DNA from: Bacillus sp. FJAT-50079
GTDB taxonomy: Bacteria; Bacillota; Bacilli; Bacillales; Bacillaceae_C
Assembly (NCBI RefSeq): GCF_018343515.1
Contig: NZ_JAGYPD010000005.1
Coordinates: 390,918-454,917, forward strand
Direction: 5' to 3'
DNA: 64,000 bases
Made by a program: the position numbers and the translations under genes. Below, one piece after another: positions 17,275 to 26,634 of the stretch; positions within the stretch are counted from its first letter, which is position 1; each line of letters starts with the position of its first letter. The notes below the pieces were generated by a model. It was not told the origin of the DNA and searched no databases. It saw only the letters and a list, made by a program, of their open reading frames with translations.

Positions 17275-18309
17275 TCATTGTTTCAATTTCACGCTATAAA
17301 ATCTCATCGCTTCAAGACTTCCTTTTGACTCAAATATCCCTGCGTCGATAAGCATTCTAAGCCGATATTCTAAAAACGCATCGCCAACATGCTGTTCTAA
17401 ATGTCCAAGCACATCACCAATTAATCTGGCAGATTTCATGAAACCACTTAGCTCTGATTGTCGATGTAGACTTTTGGCCCTTTGAATCATGAATGAATCA
17501 TAATAGTCTTCAGGAACTCTCTTTATTCTGCCATTTCCCCATATTCGTAATGTTTCTGCACACTTTGAAAGGGTGAGCCATTCATTTTCTAATGTGACTC
17601 GCTCTTGCTCTGTTAATGGCGATATATTTTTACTCCGCTCATCAATTATTTGAATTTTTTCGGGGGACAGTTCCCCTGTATGTAAGACGGTATACTCTAT
17701 ATCTTTTTGATCAAAAAGTTCAGCATGTTTCTTCGTCGTATTGATGACGACAATATCATTTTCTTTATTTTTTAACAGATAAAGAGCGTAAAGCAGACCC
17801 GTCTGTTCATGGGAACTATCTGAAACCCAGATCGTAATCGGTATCTCCTCTTGAATCATGCTTATTTCGTTTACAGACTCTTGAAATCTATTTTGAAACT
17901 CTTCGTATTCATCATTCATATTCTTTTTCATCCAGGTAAATCTAGCTTCTTTCCCTGCCTCATCATGTAACTGATAAATGGGTCCAACGGAAAACATATC
18001 CCAAAACGATATGATCTTTTCCATTTTATATCTTCCCAAATCCTTTAATGCAACTCTTAAACTTCCAGCGGCGGAATCACCGAAAAGTAGATGAACCCTT
18101 TCGACATCCTCTTTCATTTCTTTATTATGTAATTCCAAAACCTTATCGTATAAATTTTCCATATCATTGACAAACTCGTTGTTCGAATAGGTCGTATCTT
18201 TCATAAGACTTACTCTTAGAAAAACATGAAAAAGCAGTGATTTTGCTTCCTCCTCGGGCATTTCATTGATGATTTTTTTCAATTGTTCTATATCCATTAA
18301 ATCGTTCAT
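17275..18309 (-). CDS. DUF1835/DUF3658 domain protein
   Basis: Soluble protein of 344 residues. The DUF1835 domain starts at about residue 67 with VHLLFGDSAAGSLRVALK, followed by ISFWDMFSVGPI; the central block PITIWVSDSSHEQTGLLYALYLL belongs to the same fold. The C-terminal DUF3658 part includes LSKCAETLRIWGNGRIKRVPEDYYD. Both families are common and functionally unassigned in Bacillus. ATG follows GAGGGATACTC. It ends at the lipoprotein gene and lies 15 bases after the C45-type gene, suggesting one operon of three. Confidence 0.85.
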   Translation of the reverse strand: MNDLMDIEQLKKIINEMPEEEAKSLLFHVFLRVSLMKDTTYSNNEFVNDMENLYDKVLELHNKEMKEDVERVHLLFGDSAAGSLRVALKDLGRYKMEKIISFWDMFSVGPIYQLHDEAGKEARFTWMKKNMNDEYEEFQNRFQESVNEISMIQEEIPITIWVSDSSHEQTGLLYALYLLKNKENDIVVINTTKKHAELFDQKDIEYTVLHTGELSPEKIQIIDERSKNISPLTEQERVTLENEWLTLSKCAETLRIWGNGRIKRVPEDYYDSFMIQRAKSLHRQSELSGFMKSARLIGDVLGHLEQHVGDAFLEYRLRMLIDAGIFESKGSLEAMRFYSVKLKQ

Positions 18310-18324
18310 GAGTATCCCTCCACT

Positions 18325-19377
18325 CTAGCGCAGCCCTTTATCCATATGTGCAAAGCCAAGCTCCGTATCAACCTCGCCATAAATTCTTGTTACTCGTATA
18401 TCTTCACCTTGGAGCCATTTGGAAAAATCAAATTTCACTGGTTCCTGGTCTCCTCCGAGTGCCATCCATGCCTGCTTTTCTTTTGGTAGATAGACAGAAG
18501 TATGAATCGTTCCCGCCCAGCTCTTATATTCGTTAGAAAACACATGTTTATCTTTATCATTTAACATCCGAAAAGCTGCATATGCATTTGTAGCATTGTC
18601 TTTTTGCTCCAAAATAGCGTCCAAACGTTTATGGGAGTCAACCAAATGACGACGGTTTTCCTCGGTCATGATTTCAAAATGATTCGTACAGGCGTTAGAT
18701 TGGCGAATGGCTACAGCTCTTGGACTTGTTTCGATAACATACGTTTCTTCATTAGGATCAAGCACGATATAACTAAATGAATGCCGATGCGGAATTTCGT
18801 TGAGCAACGCAATGGCTTCCTTAACATTGGCACAGTTTTCTAGTATCATTCGGCCGATCATCCAGCAAACAAACCCTACACCCGGTTGTTTACGATGCAT
18901 CGAATTGTAGCCCATTGCTAGCCCTTTTTCATTCATCCCATCCATCCGACCTATGATGCGCTGTGCTGGTCCTATACTAGCATAGCCTGTATCTGTTGGC
19001 TGAAAAATGCTAAACCTTCCCTCATACGTTTTCGGGTGAAAGTCATAATTTCGTACCATGAAATCCTTACCGGTGAAAATCGAACAACCACTCCGTTCGA
19101 TTGGGATTCTATAACCACCAAAATCTCGTAAAATATCCTGCATTGGCCATTTAAGCGCATCCCTTAGACCTTCGATTTCAGCCCAGATCGCTGGCGCAAA
19201 TGTCATAAATACCTGTTTGGTCTCCTTTTCATCAACGGTAAATTTTGGTTTTCTAAGCTTCCATATTCTTTCCCGATTTTCAAGTGTTAATGAATCTTTT
19301 ATTTGTTCCCCTTGCATAAATCCAAAATCATAATGATCCCCACGAAATTGAATAATATCACTATATATCTGCTTCAT
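18325..19377 (-). CDS. C45 family autoproteolytic acyltransferase/hydrolase
   Basis: Ntn-hydrolase of the penicillin acyl-CoA:6-APA acyltransferase-like (C45) family, about 350 residues. Such proteins cleave themselves before a nucleophilic Cys; here that is the Cys of RSGCSIF, about residue 98. Other landmarks are MQGEQIKD, MVRNYDF, GMNEKGLAMGYNS and the SYIVLDPNEETYVIETSP block. Substrate unknown; amide hydrolysis or acyl transfer is expected. I chose ATG 19377, preceded by AAGGA at 8 bases, over a start 24 bases upstream. First gene of a likely operon with the DUF1835 protein. Confidence 0.85.
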   Translation of the reverse strand: MKQIYSDIIQFRGDHYDFGFMQGEQIKDSLTLENRERIWKLRKPKFTVDEKETKQVFMTFAPAIWAEIEGLRDALKWPMQDILRDFGGYRIPIERSGCSIFTGKDFMVRNYDFHPKTYEGRFSIFQPTDTGYASIGPAQRIIGRMDGMNEKGLAMGYNSMHRKQPGVGFVCWMIGRMILENCANVKEAIALLNEIPHRHSFSYIVLDPNEETYVIETSPRAVAIRQSNACTNHFEIMTEENRRHLVDSHKRLDAILEQKDNATNAYAAFRMLNDKDKHVFSNEYKSWAGTIHTSVYLPKEKQAWMALGGDQEPVKFDFSKWLQGEDIRVTRIYGEVDTELGFAHMDKGLR

Positions 19378-19558
19378 TTCACCCATCCTTATCCGCTGCA
19401 TTGTTACACATCATTGTACAGGATGTTAGTGAAGAGATGAAAGATTAAGATTGTGTTATTTATCATAAGCATAGGCTTTTTATAATCCAATTCTGCTACA
19501 CTAGAAGCGGATAGTAATATACAATAATGGGAAATTTATTCGAAAGGAGCGAGCCCGA

Positions 19559-20065
19559 TTGATAACCGTTCAAAAAGCTAAACAAAAGCATATTCATGGC
19601 ATTGCAAGGATTTGTATCGCTGGCTACCGGGCGACATACGGCGACTTACTATCGACGGCATACATAGAACGTCTCATTAAAGAATTTTATAATCCTAATC
19701 GATTGCTAGATGAAGTGACGAAAACCTCAAGATCTTGGATTGGCTGGATTGTCGCTGTTGAAGATGATGAAGTTGTCGGTGCAGGTGTTGGCGGGATGAT
19801 TAGCAAGGATCACGGCGAATTATTTGTTTTATATACTGATCCAGAACGAAGAAAAAAAGGAATTGGCACAATGATTTTAGATACAGTTACAGATGAATTA
19901 ATTAAATATGGCGCTAAAGAGCAATGGGTCAATGTTACAAAAGGAAATCAAAAAGGCATTCCGTTTTATGAAGCAAAAGGATTTCAATTTGTCCACGAGC
20001 AAGATGAGTATGGCATCCTCCCAGGCGAAGATTTTAAAGCGTTAAGGTATCATCGATTTCTTTAA
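19559..20065 (+). CDS. GNAT family N-acetyltransferase
   Basis: Acetyltransferase of 168 residues. Motif A, the acetyl-CoA site, is visible as LYTDPERRKKGIGTMILD (R-x-x-K-G-I-G), and the C-terminal beta-bulge region as GIPFYEAKGFQFVHEQDEYG. The substrate cannot be told. Translation starts at TTG 19559, nine bases after AAAGGAG; no ATG is available nearby. Monocistronic, with a terminator directly downstream, and divergent from the C45 gene. Confidence 0.9.
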   Translation: MITVQKAKQKHIHGIARICIAGYRATYGDLLSTAYIERLIKEFYNPNRLLDEVTKTSRSWIGWIVAVEDDEVVGAGVGGMISKDHGELFVLYTDPERRKKGIGTMILDTVTDELIKYGAKEQWVNVTKGNQKGIPFYEAKGFQFVHEQDEYGILPGEDFKALRYHRFL

Positions 20066-20125
20066 AATGTTGCTTTTAGAGACGTTTAAAAAAGGAAATG
20101 TAAGTGGATTATAAATATAACTAAG

Positions 20126-20155
20126 AGGGATGCCGTTTTAGAGCATCCCTTTTTC
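20126..20155 (+). terminator. Terminator of the GNAT gene
   Basis: GGGATGC (20127-20133) pairs with GCATCCC (20143-20149) around a nine-base loop, followed by TTTTT. Classical intrinsic terminator. Confidence 0.92.
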
Positions 20156-20220
20156 CTTATAAATACATAGAAACCAAAATGGCGGCAACTAAATGGTGAA
20201 TATAACAGTATCAATTCCAT

Positions 20221-21084
20221 TCACTCTATTAACGGCTTTAGCATTTCATAAACATACGGATTCTCGGGCTGTTCCACTTTTTCTACTTGATTAATTTTTA
20301 AATAAGGAAGTTCTTGCCCTTGTACCATCGTTGTAGATAAGATTCCTGTTACCTTTACCCATTCATCCGTCAAAACATCCTGGCCATGATCGATCGTGGA
20401 AAGGAGGCCATACACGGACGCATCTGCAACACAACATGCCACTACAAATCTAGCGATAACAAATTGATGGTCCTCAAATTCTGGCTCTTTAAAGACAAAC
20501 CCTACGATTTCTACTTCTTTACCTAAGAATACATGTGGATAATCATGGAGGAAATCTAATATTTCAAGATATCGCTCTTCTTCTACATTGATTTTATCAT
20601 GATTTAAAAACTCGGCTTTCAGCTTTTCTTCCTCATCTGACATCATTACATTCTCTTGGTCTTCACCAGCTAGGTTATCATGATCCGCAAGTTGTTCGGC
20701 ATATACACTGGATCCATATTTAATCCCTCTTTTTGCGACAACCGAGCTGTCCAGTACCGTGTTAGGAAATAACAATCCTGATATCACTGGTAGAAAAAAC
20801 AATAAATAAATAAAAAGCGTTTGAACGAATGATCCATTTTGATTGTGATCAAAACCACAATTGCAATATAAATCCTCCATTCGTTTTGAACCACTCCTCC
20901 AAATTTGCATAAACCCCAATATAAAAAAGACCGTAATGGTAAAATATTGAAACGAAATCATTTTTGGTGCTATGAAACGATGAATATCTCCAGTTATAAG
21001 CAACTTAAAAATTAATAAAAAGAAGCCGATTAAAATGATCCCTCTCAGCAATAAATGGAGACCGTAAGCTAATTCTCTATTCAT
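20221..21084 (-). CDS. ycgQ: TIGR03943 family permease subunit (YcgQ)
   Basis: Membrane protein of 287 residues that accompanies the YcgR-type permease. Hydrophobic helices lie at about 9-27, 41-57 and 92-110, followed by an acidic region and a C-terminal soluble domain with EVEIVGFVFKEPEF, FVIARFVVACCVADASVYG and WVKVTGIL, typical of TIGR03943. The CC pair and the cytoplasmic CNCGFDHNQ could bind metal, which is inference. It follows ycgR by nine bases and ends the cobW-ycgR-ycgQ operon. Confidence 0.87.
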   Translation of the reverse strand: MNRELAYGLHLLLRGIILIGFFLLIFKLLITGDIHRFIAPKMISFQYFTITVFFILGFMQIWRSGSKRMEDLYCNCGFDHNQNGSFVQTLFIYLLFFLPVISGLLFPNTVLDSSVVAKRGIKYGSSVYAEQLADHDNLAGEDQENVMMSDEEEKLKAEFLNHDKINVEEERYLEILDFLHDYPHVFLGKEVEIVGFVFKEPEFEDHQFVIARFVVACCVADASVYGLLSTIDHGQDVLTDEWVKVTGILSTTMVQGQELPYLKINQVEKVEQPENPYVYEMLKPLIE

Positions 21085-21093
21085 TTATGCACC

Positions 21094-22146
21094 TCACAAA
21101 AACAAGTATTGATAGATCAATATTGTTGCATAAACAGCTATCGTAACAATGATCATAAAAGCAATGACAAATTTAGCTCGAAAATAGGCAAACAGCATAA
21201 TCGCATTTTTTAAATCTAGCATTGGTCCGTATACTAAAAATGCGAGCAGCGAACCGATTGAAAAGGTGTGGGAAAATGAAGAAGCAACAAAAGCATCCGC
21301 TTCAGAACAAAGCGATAGCACAAAGGCAAAGCCCATCATGATGATGGGAGAAACGGAGTCACTCGAAGCTAGGTTCACAATGATATTTCGATCAAAAAAC
21401 ACTTGAAAAAGGCTGGCAATGATGGCCCCCATTATTAAATATTTCCCCATGTCAAAAAACTCATCACTCGCATGAAAAAAGGTCGATTTTAGTTTATTGG
21501 TTCTGATTGTATTCACTTCTATCGGTCGATCCAGCAGCTCCGTTGTCGTCCATTTTAATTGATCGCGATTTCGAAAGACTACATATATTAAACAACCAAT
21601 TATAATAGATAATAGGAAAGCAAGTCCCATTCGTGCATATGCAATCATTGGTGTCGTCTGAAAAGCATAATAAGTAGCAGCAAATACAATCGGATTTAAT
21701 ATCGGTGCTCCAACGATAAATATGACACCAATATGTAACGGCATTCCTTTTTTTATTAACCTTCTTACAACAGGTATAATTGCACATTCACAAACAGGAA
21801 AGATCGCACTTACAATAACCGCAGGTACTATTGCGGCAAGTGCATTCCTAGGAATGAAGCGCCTCACTGCCTCCTCTGCTACAAATGTTTGGATCAATGC
21901 GGATACAAAAACACCAAGCAACACAAATGGCAAAGCCTCTAAAACAATACTTAAAAAGATCGTATTGACATTCAACCAGCTTTTAGGAATAGTCTCTTGA
22001 ATATTAGTGAAATCAGCATACACAAACAGAAAGAGCAATACACCAATAAACAGCAAGCCTGTCCCTTCCTTTACCAAAGCCGCTCCGATTCCACGCATGT
22101 TTTTAAACTCCAATCTATTTATTTTGAATGAGCTAGCTGTTTCCAA
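21094..22146 (-). CDS. ycgR: Permease YcgR (DUF318/ArsP-type)
   Basis: Polytopic permease of 350 residues, PF03773 (DUF318). Landmarks are EALPFVLLGVFVSALIQTFV, FPVCECAIIPVVRRLIKKGMPLHIGVIFIVGAPILNPIV with its conserved Cys-Glu-Cys, and LCSEADAFVASSF. Homologous permeases include the methylarsenite exporter ArsP; here the partner genes suggest handling of a metal or metalloid. The reading frame begins 28 bases inside the end of the CobW-like gene, a sign of translational coupling. Confidence 0.87.
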   Translation of the reverse strand: METASSFKINRLEFKNMRGIGAALVKEGTGLLFIGVLLFLFVYADFTNIQETIPKSWLNVNTIFLSIVLEALPFVLLGVFVSALIQTFVAEEAVRRFIPRNALAAIVPAVIVSAIFPVCECAIIPVVRRLIKKGMPLHIGVIFIVGAPILNPIVFAATYYAFQTTPMIAYARMGLAFLLSIIIGCLIYVVFRNRDQLKWTTTELLDRPIEVNTIRTNKLKSTFFHASDEFFDMGKYLIMGAIIASLFQVFFDRNIIVNLASSDSVSPIIMMGFAFVLSLCSEADAFVASSFSHTFSIGSLLAFLVYGPMLDLKNAIMLFAYFRAKFVIAFMIIVTIAVYATILIYQYLFL

Positions 22147-23075
22147 TCCTTTTTCATTTGTTCGACATCTATATCTATTCCAATGAGAATGATAACCGGT
22201 TTTCGATTGAAACCAGCAGACACTGGCATAAATGCAGACTTTCCAGACGCATATTGAAAACTAAAAAGCTGATCAGATCCATCTATTTGAACATATCCTT
22301 TTCCTCGTAAAACATGACAAGGTAATTGCTTCAGCCATTTTTCAAATATCTTTTGTTTCAATGGCGGAACCTCCTCAAGCTTGACCATTTGAACAGTGGA
22401 ATGGTGATGGTGATATTCACCTTCGCTCCCCATTAATATTGATCGAATTCGCTTTTTTAAAAGTTGATCAGAATCGACCTTTCCAAACGTACTTTCAATT
22501 AGTTTTTTATCATCACCTACTATCCTCTGAATTTTACTTTTAACTTTTTCCAATTGCTCAAGGCGGATGAGATCTGTTTTATTTAACAGCAATAGACTTC
22601 CACATATCATTTGTTCTTTTAATAGCGTTCGAAGCTCAGATGAACTTGAAAAAACACTTTGGAATTCTAAGAAATGGCTCGCATCCAATACGGTGATCAC
22701 AGACATTAATTCGAATCTTTCCATATAAGGTCTACTAAAAAGAACCTCCTGTATTTCAAGAGGATTGGCTACACCCGTACCTTCAATAAATAAAATATCG
22801 ATTGCTTCTTTTTCTGTTTGCAAAATCAGCTCATCCATCGTTTCCTTTAAGTCGTCTTGAATAGTACAGCAAATACAACCATTCAATAACTCGTACACGT
22901 TTTCATTTTTAAACAAATGGCCTTCTACATTGGTTTCTCCTAGCTCATTTAGGATAATTCCCGGTCGGAGTCCTTGCTCCTTACATTGTTTAAGCATATG
23001 TAATAAAACCGTTGTCTTTCCGCTTCCAAGGAATCCGCTTAATACATAAACAGGAGTTCGTTGATTTTTTTTCAT
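22119..23075 (-). CDS. COG0523 (CobW/ZagA-type) GTPase metallochaperone
   Basis: G3E GTPase of 318 residues. Walker A is GFLGSGKTT (residues 15-23), the metal-binding CXCC motif is NGCICC, Walker B region IDILFIEGTGVANP, and the base-specificity motif NKTD. A His-rich GEYHHHHS loop near residue 213 and a CobW C-terminal domain follow, consistent with delivery of zinc or a related metal. It heads an operon with ycgR and ycgQ. I looked for a Zur box in front of it and found none convincing, so regulation is open. Confidence 0.9.
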   Translation of the reverse strand: MKKNQRTPVYVLSGFLGSGKTTVLLHMLKQCKEQGLRPGIILNELGETNVEGHLFKNENVYELLNGCICCTIQDDLKETMDELILQTEKEAIDILFIEGTGVANPLEIQEVLFSRPYMERFELMSVITVLDASHFLEFQSVFSSSSELRTLLKEQMICGSLLLLNKTDLIRLEQLEKVKSKIQRIVGDDKKLIESTFGKVDSDQLLKKRIRSILMGSEGEYHHHHSTVQMVKLEEVPPLKQKIFEKWLKQLPCHVLRGKGYVQIDGSDQLFSFQYASGKSAFMPVSAGFNRKPVIILIGIDIDVEQMKKDWKQLAHSK

Positions 23076-23173
23076 TAATCACTACCATCCTTTCTATTAA
23101 ATTTCCCAAACCAATAGAACACTCTATTACAGTCTATTTTTAATCTAGAAAATTATAACGAAAACATTCCAAA

Positions 23174-23200
23174 ACAAAAAAAGACTGCTAATTGCAGTCA
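23174..23200 (-). terminator. Terminator of the oxidoreductase gene
   Basis: GACTGC (23183-23188) pairs with GCAGTC (23194-23199) around TAATT, and the minus strand runs on into TTTTTTTG. Lies about 35 bases beyond the stop codon. Confidence 0.88.
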
Positions 23201-23233
23201 TCGTTAAAAGCCCCATTATATGTTTCTTTAAAA

Positions 23234-24223
23234 CTAACTTGTTAATATTACTTTCCCCAGATTTCCTTTCGTTCGCTCTGCAACACGAACAGCTTCTAGT
23301 ACATTCGATAAATTATAGTAGGAGCTTGGTTGCATCAGCTTCAATTTTTCATCGTTTATTAAAGCGATCACAAGATTAAATGTTTCTTGCCAATCTAATA
23401 TTGACACTTGCTGATTCCAATGTCGAAGGTGAAACATCCGAATCGTCACATCTATCGATTCCGATATCTTTTTCCAATTCACAGATTTCCCTGATAGGAG
23501 CCCGAGCATTAAGAAGATGCCTTTAGGCTGGACACAAAAGGCTAATTCCGTCCCTTCCATCCCACCAACCGAATCAATTGCTGCCTGAGCGCCCATCCCA
23601 TTTGTTAACTCCATCACCGTATGATGTAATGATGTTACTGCTGTATTAATCACATGTGAAGCACCTAACCGAAGCAATTCTTCTGTATATGTATGATCCC
23701 TCGTTACAGCAATCAATCGAAATCCGAATAACTTTGAAAGCTGTGCAAATATCCGGCCAATCGAGGATCCACAAGCATTGACTAGTAAAACATCATCTGG
23801 TTGCAGCTTTAAAATTTCCTTACTGACAATCCATGCAGTTAACGGATTGATGTATAATTGGGAGGCGATATCATCATCGATCGTATCAGGGATTGTGACT
23901 GCCAGATTTGCATTTGTTTTTACATACTCCTGCCATGTTCCTTCTCCACGCAACGGCAGAACGCGCCGGCCAATTAAAGTTTGAGAGACTGAAGGTCCAA
24001 CAGCTTCTACAATTCCTACCCCTTCGTATCCAGGAACGGCAGGCAAAGTAATACGATTCGAATACGCTCCTTGAATCGGAATGAGATCGGATGGATTAAT
24101 GGGACGCGCTGTCATACGAACAATAATTTCACCGTTCTTAGGAGCTTTAATATGTTTATGTTCTACTTTTAATACGTCTTCAGGCTTACCAAATTCATAG
24201 TATTTAATGCATTCTGCTCTCAA
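23234..24223 (-). CDS. Zinc-type alcohol dehydrogenase/quinone oxidoreductase family protein
   Basis: Medium-chain dehydrogenase/reductase of about 329 residues. The GroES-like N-terminal domain contains RPINPSDLIPIQG and PAVPGYEGVGIVEAVG; the Rossmann domain has VLLVNACGSSIGRIFAQLSKLFG and the conserved IDSVGG. The zinc-ligand cysteines are absent, as in the MECR/quinone reductase branch, so NADPH-dependent reduction of an enone or enoyl thioester is the likely chemistry. I place the start at TTG 24223, five bases after AGGGTGA; GTG 24232 overlaps that site. Monocistronic. Confidence 0.85.
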   Translation of the reverse strand: MRAECIKYYEFGKPEDVLKVEHKHIKAPKNGEIIVRMTARPINPSDLIPIQGAYSNRITLPAVPGYEGVGIVEAVGPSVSQTLIGRRVLPLRGEGTWQEYVKTNANLAVTIPDTIDDDIASQLYINPLTAWIVSKEILKLQPDDVLLVNACGSSIGRIFAQLSKLFGFRLIAVTRDHTYTEELLRLGASHVINTAVTSLHHTVMELTNGMGAQAAIDSVGGMEGTELAFCVQPKGIFLMLGLLSGKSVNWKKISESIDVTIRMFHLRHWNQQVSILDWQETFNLVIALINDEKLKLMQPSSYYNLSNVLEAVRVAERTKGNLGKVILTS

Positions 24224-24517
24224 AATCATCACCCTAATGGAATTGTTAATTTATAGTATGTAAATGATTCTTAGTAATAGATATTTCCAACCTTTCAAAA
24301 AGAACAACTGCGATTCTAACAGATGGGCAGTCTATATATTAAAAAACTGCTTGTATATTTTTCATTTAAGATAATGGCTTTGACATTTCTACATCGCCGC
24401 TTTTTACCAAGATCCCACTATAACTGTAAACGCGTTTTATACATTTTAACCTCCATAATTATAATTCAGTTAAACAAAATGGAAGTCTATTATCATACTG
24501 AACTTGATTAGAATCAA
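24224..24517. other. Intergenic spacer, nothing recognised
   Basis: AT-rich stretch between two minus-strand genes. A 62-codon plus-strand frame at 24323-24511 has no ribosome site and no protein-like composition. The promoter of the oxidoreductase gene is expected at the right-hand gene's side only in part; I see no hairpin or repeat. Confidence 0.4.
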
Positions 24518-25558
24518 TCATTCAAGCAGTTCTACCCACATTTTATCCAACCATTCAGCAAATTGCTCTTTTTCCTCAAACTGAGGATAATGTGCTGATC
24601 GATCAAAAATAACGAAATCTTTTACTGGTGCTTCTAGTTCTTTAAAATATTCCATTGCTGCATTTACCGATGTCATATAATCATATTTCCCCATTACAAA
24701 ATAAGCGGGAATATCCAAGTGGTCTACGATACTTGTTATATTATTATTTCTTTCTTCTGTTAACAGGACGTCTTGTGAGATGGAGACCCCTTTGAAGAAA
24801 CGGATCATATCAAGCAAATTGTATTCAGGTTTGAACAGAAATCCTTTAACATAATCCATATTATCATCGATTAATCTTGAAGCCCCCCCGTACTTCCGCA
24901 CTAAATTTCTCGGTGTAAAAGTATCTCCTCTGACAATTGACTCCCTAAGTGACTCTAGTTTTTCAACATCCTTCTTATTATTTGCTTGCTTTGCCTGATA
25001 GACTGTATAATCCAAGCTATCCAATTCACTCTGAACCGTGTCAGCAACTTGACCAATACCAATATAAGCAGCAAATTTATTAGGTGCTTTTTCCGCAGCT
25101 TTTATTCCTATATATGTACCAAACGAATGACCAATTAATAATACCTTTTGTTGGCCAAACTCCTTTGTTATATAGTCTGTTAATGCCAGTAAATCATCGA
25201 CATGCACATCTGTTGATAGATTAGAATAATCCTCGAGGAAATGGTAAGACTTACCACTCCCGCGTTGGTCATAATGTACTATCGTAAAATTCTTCTCAAG
25301 TAGATCTTGATATTTTCGTACATACGGGATTTCGGAGCACCCTGGGCCACCATGAACAAAGATAATAACAGGGTTCTTTTTGTCAGCCCCTCTAATCATT
25401 ACTTCCAGTTTTGTTCCATTAATATTGATCTGTTCCAGCTTACTAATGCTATTATTGCCTTTTATCTTGGGAGTCCAGGTTGGAGAGAATAAGCTGAATA
25501 ATAATAGGATGATTGCGATTAAAATAAATACATACAATATTTTCCTTTTGGTTTTCAT
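24518..25558 (-). CDS. Membrane-anchored alpha/beta hydrolase, prolyl aminopeptidase-like
   Basis: Hydrolase of about 346 residues. An N-terminal helix (residues about 6-22) anchors it with the catalytic domain probably outside. The oxyanion motif HGGPG and nucleophile elbow GHSFGT are as in the S33 proline iminopeptidase group; the catalytic His is in RSAHYPQFEE near the end. Ester or peptide bond hydrolysis is expected; substrate unknown. ATG 25558 follows GAGAGG at nine bases and is preferred to an upstream ATG at 25582. Confidence 0.87.
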   Translation of the reverse strand: MKTKRKILYVFILIAIILLLFSLFSPTWTPKIKGNNSISKLEQININGTKLEVMIRGADKKNPVIIFVHGGPGCSEIPYVRKYQDLLEKNFTIVHYDQRGSGKSYHFLEDYSNLSTDVHVDDLLALTDYITKEFGQQKVLLIGHSFGTYIGIKAAEKAPNKFAAYIGIGQVADTVQSELDSLDYTVYQAKQANNKKDVEKLESLRESIVRGDTFTPRNLVRKYGGASRLIDDNMDYVKGFLFKPEYNLLDMIRFFKGVSISQDVLLTEERNNNITSIVDHLDIPAYFVMGKYDYMTSVNAAMEYFKELEAPVKDFVIFDRSAHYPQFEEKEQFAEWLDKMWVELLE

Positions 25559-25631
25559 ATTGTAAGTCCTCTCTATATACATTTATCCTTTTTTGAGATT
25601 AAACAAGCATTTCTATAAACTAAATGATGTT

Positions 25632-26192
25632 TTAAATTTTAATATATATACGATTCTTCTCCTTTATATCAGTAAAACCAGTTTCATCAAAAGCATTAAA
25701 AATAGATAAATAACTATCTCCCGTATTCAATCCGATCCCATTCAACGATAATTCTAAATCTAACAGGACACCTGATAAATCATATGCCTCCTGCTTTCTT
25801 TGAATGACTTCAATATCTTCTTTTGTTTTACCTATAAATGAATGATATCTGCTTAACGCATTTTTGCGCCACTCTAGATTTGATTCTTGACTTCCATACC
25901 AATCTAGCTCTCTCATTACATCTATTTGACCCCATGTAATAGATATTTCATCTCTAATTGAGCAAAATACTAATCGTTTCCCACCAATAATTAAAATAAT
26001 AGGGCAATCAGCCCAAAACTCACCATCCATTCTCTTATGCACTGTCCATATTTCTTCAATTGTTGATCCTATTACTCCTTTTAATACTTCCCCATGATCT
26101 TTAATAAAATCGTTTATATCAGTATAGAAAATAGGTTCGTAGTTATGAATACCAAGTATTGCATCACCTTTGTTGATAAAATTTGTCCACAT
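25632..26192 (-). CDS. Conserved hypothetical protein
   Basis: Soluble protein of 186 residues that I do not recognise. It has no signal peptide or membrane helix. Visible elements are an N-terminal HNYEPIFYTDINDF segment, a strand-rich ILIIGGKRLVFCS core and a helical middle. ATG is well served by AGGAGAATTG. It starts 18 bases after the DUF6980-type zinc-ribbon protein and is probably co-transcribed with it. Some features recall immunity-type proteins of polymorphic toxins, but no toxin gene is nearby and I do not claim this. Confidence 0.65.
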   Translation of the reverse strand: MWTNFINKGDAILGIHNYEPIFYTDINDFIKDHGEVLKGVIGSTIEEIWTVHKRMDGEFWADCPIILIIGGKRLVFCSIRDEISITWGQIDVMRELDWYGSQESNLEWRKNALSRYHSFIGKTKEDIEVIQRKQEAYDLSGVLLDLELSLNGIGLNTGDSYLSIFNAFDETGFTDIKEKNRIYIKI

Positions 26193-26209
26193 GAAAACAA
26201 TTCTCCTAT

Positions 26210-26425
26210 TTACTTTTCATCTTTCCTAAACGACAAGTTTGTTCCACACCATGGGCAAAATTTGATTCCTATCACAGAAGAACCGCCATCATGAATCATC
26301 AAGCTGTAATCATTAGCCTTTTCGTCAAATAAGATTAACTGATCAGGACATTTAAATGGATCATCATGTAAATCACATTGAAACGTTGCATGATCATTCA
26401 TATATTCACAACAATGTTGTTTCAT
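26210..26425 (-). CDS. Small zinc-ribbon protein, DUF6980-like
   Basis: Protein of about 71 residues with a clear metal-binding pattern: HCCEYM at the N-terminus, C..H....CPD in the middle, HDGGSS, and a closing CPWCG. Zinc binding by the cysteines is likely. Small proteins of this layout are found in many bacteria, often beside single hypothetical genes; function unknown. The ATG at 26425 lies seven bases after AGGAG; the ATG at 26431 overlaps it. Confidence 0.72.
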   Translation of the reverse strand: MKQHCCEYMNDHATFQCDLHDDPFKCPDQLILFDEKANDYSLMIHDGGSSVIGIKFCPWCGTNLSFRKDEK

Positions 26426-26579
26426 CGCCATACTCCTTATTTAAAGATTTAATATTAAACTTAATATGTATTCCTTTGTAGTTAAGGCTTGTCAAAGGCA
26501 GGAAGTTTCTCAATACCATTTCTGAACCCACTATTTTATAATACTTCATTTATTTTCAATCATGTTATTTTTTCAACAG

Positions 26580-26613
26580 AAAAAAATCCCCATTCTTTTG
26601 CCTAAGAATGAGG
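26580..26613 (-). terminator. Terminator of the truncated EamA gene
   Basis: CATTCTT and AAGAATG arms with additional flanking pairs, followed on the minus strand by TTTTTTT. Situated 22 bases beyond the stop codon at 26635. Confidence 0.8.
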
Positions 26614-26634
26614 ATGAACCGATACGTCATAAAG

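Noticed and set aside
23076-23233. Zur box before the CobW-type GTPase
   Set aside because: An AAATTATAACGAAAA stretch faintly resembles one, but the inverted-repeat symmetry of the Bacillus Zur site is absent.
25632-26425. Toxin-immunity interpretation of the hypothetical and zinc-ribbon pair
   Set aside because: No toxin gene, secretion partner or repeated immunity genes are nearby, so the idea has no support in the window.
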